Below are positions 1 to 5,904 of a stretch of DNA of 6,301 bases, in pieces. How positions within the stretch are numbered: position 1 is the stretch's first letter; every line of letters begins with the position of its first letter. The notes beneath the pieces were generated by a model. The model saw nothing but the letters and a program-made list of their open reading frames with translations. It was not told the DNA's origin and did not search any database. The DNA is from Cyclobacteriaceae bacterium. GTDB lineage: Bacteria; Bacteroidota; Bacteroidia; Cytophagales; Cyclobacteriaceae. The position numbers and the translations under genes are program-made. The stretch spans positions 1-6,301 of the forward strand of contig JANQPK010000020.1 of assembly GCA_028289505.1 (NCBI GenBank). Reading direction: 5' to 3'.

Positions 1-620
1 TTGCTGCCAAAAGCATGACTGGAGGACTGATTGGAGTATTAATTGTTGGTTTTCAAAGAGCGGCTTTTTCCAATGAGGCGGGCGTGGGGTCTGCCAGTAT
101 TGCTCACTCCGCTGCTCGAACTGATGAGCCCATCAGCGAAGGAGTAGTGGCACTACTTGAACCATTTATTGATACGGTAGTAGTTTGTACCATGACAGCC
201 TTGGTAATCATTATTACTGACTCAATTGATCCCACTATTGATTCAGCTGAAGGTGTGTCATTGACATCACGCGCTTTTGCTTCAACAATCTCATGGTTCC
301 CATATGTGTTGCTAGTGGCGGTTATACTTTTTGCACTTTCTACCATGATATCCTGGTCATACTACGGTTTAAAGAGCTGGACATTTCTTTTTGGAGAGAG
401 CAAGTTGAATGATACCATTTACAAAGTGGTTTTCTGCGTATTTGTGGTGGTTGGATCCGTTTTACCTTTAACTTCCGTATTTCATTTTAGCGATGCTATG
501 ATCTTTGCTATGGCTTTTCCCAATGTATTGGGACTGTACATTTTGGCCCCTGAAATAAATCGTGATTTGAAAAGCTATCTGGCCAGGGTTAAGAGTGGGG
601 AAATTAAGAAATACAAATGA
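1..620 (+). CDS. AGCS-family sodium:alanine/glycine symporter, C-terminal part (5' end outside window)
   Basis: This is the C-terminal roughly 205 residues of an inner-membrane transporter that couples uptake of alanine, glycine or a similar small amino acid to sodium entry. The frame is open to the left edge (first whole codon at base 3), so the ATG at base 15 is internal. The family signature is seen near the left edge: GFQRAAFSNEAGVGSASIAH (AGCS/AlsT-DagA 'SNEAG.GSA' motif), followed by LLEPFIDTVVVCTMTALVI, also typical of the family. About four hydrophobic segments follow, at roughly residues 50-68, 93-117, 135-156 and 160-180 counted from the ATG at 15, then a short basic tail ending in KKYK. 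Family members are usually 450-600 residues, so more than half lies upstream. The stop codon is shared with a perfect palindrome facing the convergent WG-repeat gene. The exact substrate cannot be read from this part. Family assignment is secure. Confidence 0.93.
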   Translation, partial: AAKSMTGGLIGVLIVGFQRAAFSNEAGVGSASIAHSAARTDEPISEGVVALLEPFIDTVVVCTMTALVIIITDSIDPTIDSAEGVSLTSRAFASTISWFPYVLLVAVILFALSTMISWSYYGLKSWTFLFGESKLNDTIYKVVFCVFVVVGSVLPLTSVFHFSDAMIFAMAFPNVLGLYILAPEINRDLKSYLARVKSGEIKKYK

Positions 621-637
621 TCTAAGATCTTAGATCA
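618..637. terminator. Perfect 20-bp palindrome spanning both convergent stop codons; likely terminator of the minus-strand gene
   Basis: The half-site TGATCTAAGA is followed immediately by its exact reverse complement, centred between 627 and 628. As RNA it can form an 8-bp stem with a four-base loop. The first three bases are the symporter stop (TGA) and the last three, read on the minus strand, are the stop of the WG-repeat gene. Reading on in the minus direction, the next bases are T-rich (TTTGTATTTCTTAATTT), as expected of an intrinsic terminator; in the plus direction they are not. I infer that it mainly ends the minus-strand transcript. The stem is only moderately GC-containing, so its strength is uncertain. 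Confidence 0.55.
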
Positions 638-3232
638 GAAACAGTACACCTGGTCGTAGTTGCCGGAGTCAAATACCTGCTTTCTGATTACATCCATATT
701 TTGATTGTAGTAGATAACTACATAATAGTCCGCTTCAGGAATATATTTTTCAGTAAAAAATACCGGTTCTTTCTCAGTTCCGAGATTAATGATATCGTCA
801 AAACCAGGGTTCAACAGCATACCCTTTTCACTATCCAACAGACCGTATCCCTCTGAAGTTTTTATGACGGCTTTTTGACCGCTGGACCCCTGAATCCATT
901 CTACCCCGGTAATATTATCAAATTCAATGTCTCCTCCAAAGCACTTTACAACTTGCCATATTGGTCCTTTTTTTACAAAAACTGTGCTGTCAGACCAGGA
1001 GTGGACCTGGTCATACTCGAATGGTAGTATAGTCTTATTCTGATAGTTTACCAGTCCCTGCTTACCGCGTTTACTACTTAATAAGACACCTTCATCGAAA
1101 AAGGTTAGCCGCGATTCATACTGAGGCTTTATCAAACCTCCTTCGGGGTTGAAGTATCCGAACTTACCCCGTTGCAATAACGAAATGTGCGACACACTGT
1201 CAGCTACAATGGCTTGATAGGCAGGCTTTAGTAAAACCTTACCACTAAGGTCAACCACACCTTTTAGCCCATTTTTTTCAATAATGAACAGTTCTTCAGT
1301 TAGTGGGCTTACCTCATAATACCAGGTCTGGTAAACACGATTACCCTCCAGGTCGTAAATGTCTCTTTTACCTCCCTTGGAGGCGATTTGCAAAAACCCC
1401 TTGGATTGATTGGCATCTCGAATCAATTTCAATCTATCTCCGGGATTCAGGTCCAAAACAACTCCATTCTTAAACAATACCGAAGACTTGCCCTGCGAAT
1501 TGAGAATCATCAAATGGGGTCCTAGTGTGGATACAGAATCATAGGTATCCTGGTTAATTGGGTTCAATACTGAGCGACCCCAAACTTCCCAATGTGGGGA
1601 TCTTTGCAGACCAATAAAATGCTGGTTGGAGATAAAATCCTGGTAACGATCAGCTGGAATAGCTTTTAACTGATTTCCATAAAACCGAACGGTACCGTGA
1701 GCTGTTTTCACAAACCAGGCTGCGGAATCCAATTCATGAATTTCGTGCTCGGAAAGTGGGATTATGGTATTAAGGTCGCTATCGAATAAGCCTTCCTTCT
1801 TATCTGAAAATACCATAAGATAATGATGGCTTATCAACTCCCAATCCTGGTAAGCCAGGTTAAAGCCTAATCCCGACTCAAAAGACTCGATAAGGTGCCG
1901 TTTAGTAGTCACCGCCCATTGTTGATCTTCCAGTAAGATAAAAGCTCCCTGGCTTTCGATACTAGTGAACTTTAGAGGAACAATTATCCGACCAGCCATA
2001 CTGGCAATACCCCACAGACTGCCATTCCGAATCGCTAGAAAGGAATCTCCTAATAATTTAATCTGGTCGTAATCAATATCCAGCACCTTCCATCCAGATT
2101 TATGTATGACGCCATACTTATTACCTACTTTGATTTCCATCATACCCCTGCCCAAGTCCTTTACCTGGTTGTATGGATTATCCCATAGTATTTTTTGGTT
2201 TCTTCCCATAAGCACCAACCTGTCATTTACAAAGGCTTGCAACACATCTTCATCCAGTAATTGGCACAAGTAATTTTCAGGGATAGAATCAAAAGAAGGA
2301 GGTATCAAATCGTTTCCAAAATGATCAATAAACCCATAACGATTGTTTTCATAGACGGGAATCATGGAGGTCGACTCAAGTTTATATGCCTTTTTCAATG
2401 AATCAGAGACCTGGTTTTCGTTAACGAAGAGGTCCTTGTCTATGTGGTATAAAATATCATCTGAAAGTCTGGCATAGCGACTGTCCGGATATTCCTTTTT
2501 AAACTGCTTATAGCTGGCCTTCTCATCACTTAATGTTCCCAGCTGAAAGATCTGCCATTCAGCCTGTTCGCGGTAGGGGGAATCGGGATGCTGCTTTAAG
2601 AACTCAACAAATTGATGAAGATTCCCGTTGGCGGTTTTGGATTCAAACACCAATATATTGTACCGCTCCCGGGCCAGGCCTATTTGCAAGGCCTCAGGAT
2701 ACTGATTCATGAATGATTCGTAGGCCTGATAGGTGTCTTCCGCACTAGCTTGTTCGAAAGCCAATTGATCCCTTCTACTGATGGCATTGGCTAGTTGTGG
2801 GGCATTATCGAAAACATCGATGAAATATTGAAAACTGCTAATGGTATTGTTTTCTACTGCTCTGGAAAAAGCTGTTTTATCCACCCTGGCCTTTTGGTCA
2901 ATAAGCTGATCGATGGTGGCACTGGTTTTGGCCAGCATCAATCCACCCAGACTGTCAGGAGCTTGGGCATCTACTAAAGCTTGTTCAATGAAGAAATGAG
3001 CAGAGTCTAGATTGTAATTGGTATAAGTGCTGTCAAGATATAACATGGAATAGGCATAACGCGCTCCAGGGTTAATGGAATACTTTTCCAGGGATTTGTT
3101 CAATACAGACTCAACCTGTTGGTGCTTGCCTTTTGCCAATGCTTTCAATGCTCTGGAAACAGGGTCAGCGAAACAGTCCGTGTAGGATAGAAGTAAAAAA
3201 ACAAGAAGCGAGAATAGTCTGCTACTCATCAT
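635..3232 (-). CDS. Secreted WG-repeat protein with TPR-like N-terminal region
   Basis: An exported protein of 865 residues, molecular role unknown. The ATG at 3232 (a second Met follows) gives a clean signal peptide, MMSSRLFSLLVFLLLSYTDC then FA|DP; the frame can be extended to a TTG at 3268, but that would put 12 polar residues before the signal peptide. There is no lipobox. Residues about 25-290 are helical and TPR-like (for example FLKQHPDSPYREQAEWQIFQ), resembling BamD/YbgF-type repeats. From about residue 295 to the end run nine or ten degenerate WG repeats: RYGFIDHFGNDLIPP, KYGVIHKSGWKVL, LWGIASMAGRIIVP, LKGVVDLSGKVLLKP, KFGYFNPEGGLIKP and others. The glycine of the YG/WG pair falls near 300, 374 and 408, and the Y-[DN]-Q-[VI] phrase recurs at the same 34-residue spacing. 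WG repeats are common in Bacteroidota and Firmicutes proteins of unknown function and are thought to mediate binding. It is convergent with the symporter and follows cimA on the same strand after about 100 bases. No Shine-Dalgarno sequence is visible. Confidence 0.9.
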   Translation of the reverse strand: MMSSRLFSLLVFLLLSYTDCFADPVSRALKALAKGKHQQVESVLNKSLEKYSINPGARYAYSMLYLDSTYTNYNLDSAHFFIEQALVDAQAPDSLGGLMLAKTSATIDQLIDQKARVDKTAFSRAVENNTISSFQYFIDVFDNAPQLANAISRRDQLAFEQASAEDTYQAYESFMNQYPEALQIGLARERYNILVFESKTANGNLHQFVEFLKQHPDSPYREQAEWQIFQLGTLSDEKASYKQFKKEYPDSRYARLSDDILYHIDKDLFVNENQVSDSLKKAYKLESTSMIPVYENNRYGFIDHFGNDLIPPSFDSIPENYLCQLLDEDVLQAFVNDRLVLMGRNQKILWDNPYNQVKDLGRGMMEIKVGNKYGVIHKSGWKVLDIDYDQIKLLGDSFLAIRNGSLWGIASMAGRIIVPLKFTSIESQGAFILLEDQQWAVTTKRHLIESFESGLGFNLAYQDWELISHHYLMVFSDKKEGLFDSDLNTIIPLSEHEIHELDSAAWFVKTAHGTVRFYGNQLKAIPADRYQDFISNQHFIGLQRSPHWEVWGRSVLNPINQDTYDSVSTLGPHLMILNSQGKSSVLFKNGVVLDLNPGDRLKLIRDANQSKGFLQIASKGGKRDIYDLEGNRVYQTWYYEVSPLTEELFIIEKNGLKGVVDLSGKVLLKPAYQAIVADSVSHISLLQRGKFGYFNPEGGLIKPQYESRLTFFDEGVLLSSKRGKQGLVNYQNKTILPFEYDQVHSWSDSTVFVKKGPIWQVVKCFGGDIEFDNITGVEWIQGSSGQKAVIKTSEGYGLLDSEKGMLLNPGFDDIINLGTEKEPVFFTEKYIPEADYYVVIYYNQNMDVIRKQVFDSGNYDQVYCF

Positions 3233-3255
3233 AGTTGGTTGACTGTCGCATGCAG

Positions 3256-3263
3256 CAAAAATA
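3256..3263 (-). promoter_or_regulatory. Possible -7 promoter element for the WG-repeat gene
   Basis: On the minus strand this reads TATTTTTG, an exact match to the Bacteroidota -7 consensus TAnnTTTG, about 24 bases before the ATG at 3232. No TTTG -33 element is present at the usual 19-base spacing (AAGG is there instead), so only half of the promoter is supported. If it works, the WG gene can be transcribed separately from cimA, with a leader of under 20 bases. Confidence 0.3.
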
Positions 3264-3270
3264 TACAATC

Positions 3271-3301
3271 AAAAAAAAATAACCTTAACTATGATCCAGT
3301 T
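3271..3301 (-). terminator. Weak candidate terminator after cimA (short stem plus nine T)
   Basis: Reading in the minus direction after the cimA stop, AACT (3298-3301) can pair with AGTT (3287-3290) around a seven-base loop. It is followed by AAGGTTA and an uninterrupted run of nine T (3271-3279). The T run is what an intrinsic terminator would have, but a 4-bp A/T-rich stem with a gap before the T tract is weak. It may instead be AT-rich upstream sequence of the WG-gene promoter. Whether cimA and the WG gene share a transcript is therefore open. Confidence 0.25.
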
Positions 3302-3333
3302 CAACCAGATTACTACTATCAAATGGAACAATT

Positions 3334-4848
3334 TTAAATCATGTTTAGCATTTTCTCTGTAGCCTTGATAGCAGAAACCGTTTGGTCTGAGTCCAATCCC
3401 CTGGTAGTGAATTCTGATTCCTTATTTTGCCAGGTAATGATTGTTTCACAGAGTGCATCAGATTTACTACCTGGAGGAATACGCACCGAGTAATCGGTTA
3501 GCTGTGGCAATTGTATTTTTTTACGACGGTAAATTTTGTGAAGCGCATTGATGAAGGCGTCGAATTGACCATCTCCCTGAGCATTTTCCTCGTAAGTTTC
3601 TCCATTGATATCCACCAAAACCGAAGTTGAAGGCTTTAACCCTTTGGAGTGTGTAAGCACGTAAGACCTTATGAACACGCGATGCTGGAATGATCCGCTG
3701 TCCAATACATCAGAAATGATATAGGGCAGGTCTTCTCTGGTTACAGTTTCTTTCTTATCTCCCAATTCAATGATGCGCTCAGTGACTTTCTTCAACTCTT
3801 CATCATTCAATACCAGTCCCAGCTCCTGCAGATTTTTTTGGATATTGGCTTTCCCTGAGGTCTTGCCTAGGGCATACTTTCGTTTTCTACCAAACCTCTC
3901 AGGTAGCAGGTCATTGAAATACAGATTCTTTTTATGATCACCATCGGCATGTATGCCGGCAGTCTGAGTGAAAACGTTATCTCCTACTATGGGCTTGTTA
4001 GAGGGGATCCCAATACCAGTAAAATTTGAAACTAATCGGCTTACTTTAAAAAGGGCCTTTTCATTTACGTCGATCGCAATGTCTGGCATGAAATCGTTAA
4101 TCACCGCTACCGTACTGGCCAAAGGGGCATTGCCAGCGCGCTCACCCATGCCATTAACCGTCAAATGGATACCATGGCATCCGGCTTTCAATGCTTCCAT
4201 TACATTGGACACGCTTAGATCGTAATCGTTATGACCGTGAAAATCAAAATGAATCTCAGGATATCGCCGGATAATTTCCTCCACGAAATGGTAGGCCTCT
4301 GGTGGTGTTAGTACCCCCAGCGTGTCGGGCAACATGATTCTTTTCACCGGCTGTTTGGTTAAAAAATCAATATATTCAAGCACATACTGCTGCGAATTGC
4401 GCATTCCATTGCTCCAATCCTCCAGGTAAATATTAGTCTCAATGCCCAGTTTTTGAGCCTTTTTTAGGATCTGGGCAATATCCTTGAAATGCTCTCTTGG
4501 CTTTTTCCTAAGTTGGTGGGTCAGGTGGTTTAAGGAGCCTTTAGTCAGTAGATTTTGTACTTTGGCACCGGCTTCTTGCATCCATTTCAAAGAGGCGCCA
4601 CCGTCTACAAAAGTTAGAACCTCTATTCTGTCAAGATGGTCGGTTTCGGCAGACCATTCAATGATATTTTTAACCCCTTCAAATTCTCCTTTGGAAACAC
4701 GAGCTGAGGCTACTTCCAACCGATTCACCTTTAATTCCTCGAGCAGTAGTTTGGCTAAGGTCAGCTTTTCTGAGGCCGAAAAAGACACTCCGGAAGTCTG
4801 CTCCCCATCTCGGAGCGTAGTGTCCATTATTTCCACAAATCTTTTCAT
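3334..4848 (-). CDS. cimA: (R)-citramalate synthase, Leptospira type, with C-terminal LeuA-type regulatory domain
   Basis: Condenses pyruvate with acetyl-CoA to (R)-citramalate, the first step of threonine-independent isoleucine synthesis, in the cytoplasm. The ATG at 4848 gives 504 residues, the normal size, and has GGAG a few bases upstream; the frame also allows a TTG at 4857. An N-terminal HMGL-like TIM barrel (about 1-280) carries the DTTLRDGEQ motif with Arg13 and Asp14, the metal motif HGHND (His204, His206), NGMGERAGN (Asn240) and the linker-side motif TAGIHADGD. The C-terminal part, from about 370, is a LeuA-type allosteric domain, which binds isoleucine in the Leptospira enzyme. Adding 3 to these positions matches Leptospira CimA numbering in the barrel, and the residues known there to fit pyruvate (Leu81, Leu104, Tyr144, with Glu146 and Thr179) are all present. 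From memory the sequence closely resembles that enzyme throughout. The alternative is 2-isopropylmalate synthase, which the pyruvate pocket argues against. No other isoleucine/leucine genes lie in the window. Confidence 0.88.
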   Translation of the reverse strand: MKRFVEIMDTTLRDGEQTSGVSFSASEKLTLAKLLLEELKVNRLEVASARVSKGEFEGVKNIIEWSAETDHLDRIEVLTFVDGGASLKWMQEAGAKVQNLLTKGSLNHLTHQLRKKPREHFKDIAQILKKAQKLGIETNIYLEDWSNGMRNSQQYVLEYIDFLTKQPVKRIMLPDTLGVLTPPEAYHFVEEIIRRYPEIHFDFHGHNDYDLSVSNVMEALKAGCHGIHLTVNGMGERAGNAPLASTVAVINDFMPDIAIDVNEKALFKVSRLVSNFTGIGIPSNKPIVGDNVFTQTAGIHADGDHKKNLYFNDLLPERFGRKRKYALGKTSGKANIQKNLQELGLVLNDEELKKVTERIIELGDKKETVTREDLPYIISDVLDSGSFQHRVFIRSYVLTHSKGLKPSTSVLVDINGETYEENAQGDGQFDAFINALHKIYRRKKIQLPQLTDYSVRIPPGSKSDALCETIITWQNKESEFTTRGLDSDQTVSAIKATEKMLNMI

Positions 4849-5078
4849 GTTCTCCAAACAAGATTTGCAAGATAATAATCCTCTCCAAAAAAACAGGCCA
4901 ACCGGCAGAATCCAGTCCGTTAAAGAGATTACGGTTCAATTTTTTAGCATTTGCCATCAGACCCATGCGTTTTGTAATCATCACCCATGGTAACCAAGAA
5001 CTTTCCTTCCATTGTGATTTGGGGGTGTTGTTGAATGATGTATCTTATCGTCCCTTAGCCAAGTTTAACTAATCCAGC
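4849..5078. other. Divergent intergenic region; cimA leader on the minus strand
   Basis: These 230 bases separate cimA from the divergent hydrolase remnant and contain no convincing gene. On the minus strand there is a 22-codon reading frame (5012 to 4944) without recognisable features. A second frame, starting at 4984, reaches an isoleucine/leucine-rich stretch (RIIILQIL) just before the cimA ATG. Between them lie AACCG/CGGTT arms and a run of seven T about 35-40 bases before cimA. The plus strand carries a candidate promoter near 5018-5048. I could not find a good promoter for cimA; the nearest -7-like match (TAAACTTG, minus strand 5067-5060) has no -33 partner. Confidence 0.4.
5018..5048 (+). 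promoter_or_regulatory. Candidate Bacteroidota-type promoter for the serine hydrolase remnant
   Basis: TTTG at 5018-5021 matches the -33 element exactly. After a 19-base spacer, the consensus distance, comes TATCTTAT at 5041-5048, which matches four of the six fixed positions of TAnnTTTG. Transcription would begin a few bases downstream, leaving a leader of about 25 bases before the ATG at 5079. The position is right for the gene, but the -7 match is imperfect. Confidence 0.35.
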
Positions 5079-5563
5079 ATGTTTCGTTTTTTGACCCTAA
5101 TCTTTTGCTTGCTTCTAAATAGCCAACTGTCTGCCCAGCTGGCTACCCCAAGACTCGATTCAATTTTTGAGGCGTCTCTCAAGCTTTGGAATGTGCCAGG
5201 GATTGTTCAGGATGGTGAAATAAAGTTTGCGGATGGATACGGCGTATTGCAGGAAGGTGGTAAAGAGCAGGTTGATACCCAAACCATGTTTGCCATCGCG
5301 AAATGTATGGTTTAATAAAAGTGGAGGCTGCAGATGATGGTGACCTCCAACTTCGATTTGAAAATGCCCCTGGATTATCAGCTAGACTAGGCCATTGGCA
5401 TCACAATACCTATGAAATTATTTGGGAGGAGCCACATGCATGGTTTGATTTTGGCACCCTTCAATTTACCACCGACAACAATTCCAAAGTGGTAGGAATT
5501 GAGTTCGATGTTCCCAATGGAGATATTTTCTTTGATGAAATCCATGCTAAGAAAAGGGATTAA
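5079..5563 (+). pseudogene. Serine hydrolase (class C beta-lactamase family, DUF3471-like tail) remnant with large internal deletion
   Basis: Two adjacent reading frames are the two ends of one protein. The 5' piece (5079-5315) has a signal peptide, MFRFLTLIFCLLLNSQLSAQ, then the start of a class-C beta-lactamase-type domain (LDSIFEASLKLWNVPG, VQDGEIKFADGYGV, DTQTMFAIA). In intact relatives FAIA is followed directly by the catalytic Ser-x-x-Lys; here the next residues are KCMV and a stop. The 3' piece, in another frame from about 5303, is the typical C-terminus of these hydrolases: MYGLIKVE, LRFENAPGLSARLGHWHHNT, WFDFGTLQF and FDVPNGDIFFDEI. About 160 residues remain of a protein that normally has some 480-520, so roughly 1 kb is missing, with a frameshift at the junction near 5300. 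The 5' piece also lacks about four residues in the usual 'PGxAVAIVxDG' motif. Catalysis is impossible; the 5' piece could still give a 78-residue exported stub. The remaining codons look otherwise undamaged, suggesting a recent event. An assembly error joining two reads cannot be excluded. Confidence 0.85.
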
Positions 5564-5635
5564 TTAGTTAGTTTATCAACAGGATTTCTTTATCCCAATC
5601 AATCAAAATTAAATTTTCTATCATCTAGTATGGAA

Positions 5636-5652
5636 TACCTTCTTAGAAGGTA
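5636..5652. repeat. Inverted repeat, 7-bp stem with 3-base loop
   Basis: TACCTTC and its exact reverse complement GAAGGTA flank TTA. The hairpin lies about 75 bases after the stop of the hydrolase remnant. No T run follows on either strand, so it is a poor intrinsic terminator; it may be an operator, a degraded terminator or chance. Confidence 0.4.
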
Positions 5653-5837
5653 AAAGGTCTCTTTCATCACCAGCAACGGCAACATCAATTCTGAATGTCC
5701 GCATATGTTTAAATCTGAGTTTTATCCCCTTGCTATTTTTAAATTAAGTGGGGTTCATTTATATAACAGAAGTACTTTTAACCACGTTTTTGACTAAGGA
5801 TTTGGAGCCGAACATACGAACTTTAGGAATGGATAAG

Positions 5838-5866
5838 GATTTTCAGCTTTCCAATTTTTGAAAATC
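5838..5866. repeat. Inverted repeat, 8-bp arms with 13-base spacing, upstream of the sugar dehydrogenase gene
   Basis: GATTTTCA (5838-5845) and TGAAAATC (5859-5866) are exact reverse complements. The right arm can also pair locally with GATTT at 5869-5873, giving an alternative small hairpin. The element lies about 40-65 bases before the ATG at 5905, a reasonable place for a regulator site or a leader structure. AT-rich arms of this length can arise by chance. Confidence 0.35.
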
Positions 5867-5904
5867 ACGATTTGGGTCTTTGTTTAGTAACTTTATAGAT
5901 ATAC

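Larger units (their letters stand above)
5564..5904. other. AT-rich intergenic region without a gene
   Basis: 341 bases between the hydrolase remnant and the sugar dehydrogenase gene. I see no coding frame beyond trivial lengths (the longest I noticed is a 10-codon frame at 5829-5861), no tRNA-like fold and no insertion-sequence ends. It holds two inverted repeats, listed separately, and a 9-base direct repeat, TAAGGATTT, at 5795-5803 and 5834-5842. TTTG occurs at 5857-5860, 5871-5874 and 5879-5882, but no TAnnTTTG partner stands at the right distance, so the promoter of the downstream gene is not identified. Confidence 0.6.

Noticed and set aside
15..17. ATG at base 15 as the start of the symporter
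   Set aside because: The frame continues open to the window edge, and the family has several hundred conserved residues before this point.
104..346. 80-codon open frame on the minus strand inside the symporter
   Set aside because: Lies antisense to a clearly conserved membrane protein and has no recognisable family features.
2795..2977. 60-codon plus-strand frame within the WG-repeat gene
   Set aside because: Antisense shadow of the conserved TPR-like region; no signal or motif.
3233..3268. Extension of the WG-repeat protein to a TTG start at 3268
   Set aside because: It would bury a clean signal peptide behind 12 polar residues, and it overlaps the candidate -7 promoter element.
3968..4225. 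85-codon plus-strand frame within cimA
   Set aside because: Antisense to the catalytic barrel motifs of CimA, whose residues constrain this sequence.
4849..4857. TTG start three codons upstream for CimA
   Set aside because: The ATG at 4848 is a better codon and has GGAG upstream. The TTG version matches Leptospira numbering by length but has no ribosome-binding site, and the GGAG lies within its own coding bases.
4679..4984. 101-codon minus-strand frame overlapping the start of cimA
   Set aside because: The second half is an out-of-frame reading of cimA. Only the first part was kept, as a speculative leader finding, and it is not called as a gene.
4484..4993. 169-codon plus-strand frame across the cimA 5' end and its leader
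   Set aside because: Most of it is antisense to CimA residues 1-120; composition (Ser/Pro/Thr-rich) is typical of a chance frame.
4944..5012. 22-codon minus-strand frame in the cimA leader
   Set aside because: No run of regulatory codons, no ribosome-binding site and no family resemblance; length is within chance.
5079..5563. Two separate small genes instead of one broken gene
   Set aside because: The two frames match, in order, the N- and C-terminal ends of the same serine hydrolase family, and the first has the expected signal peptide.
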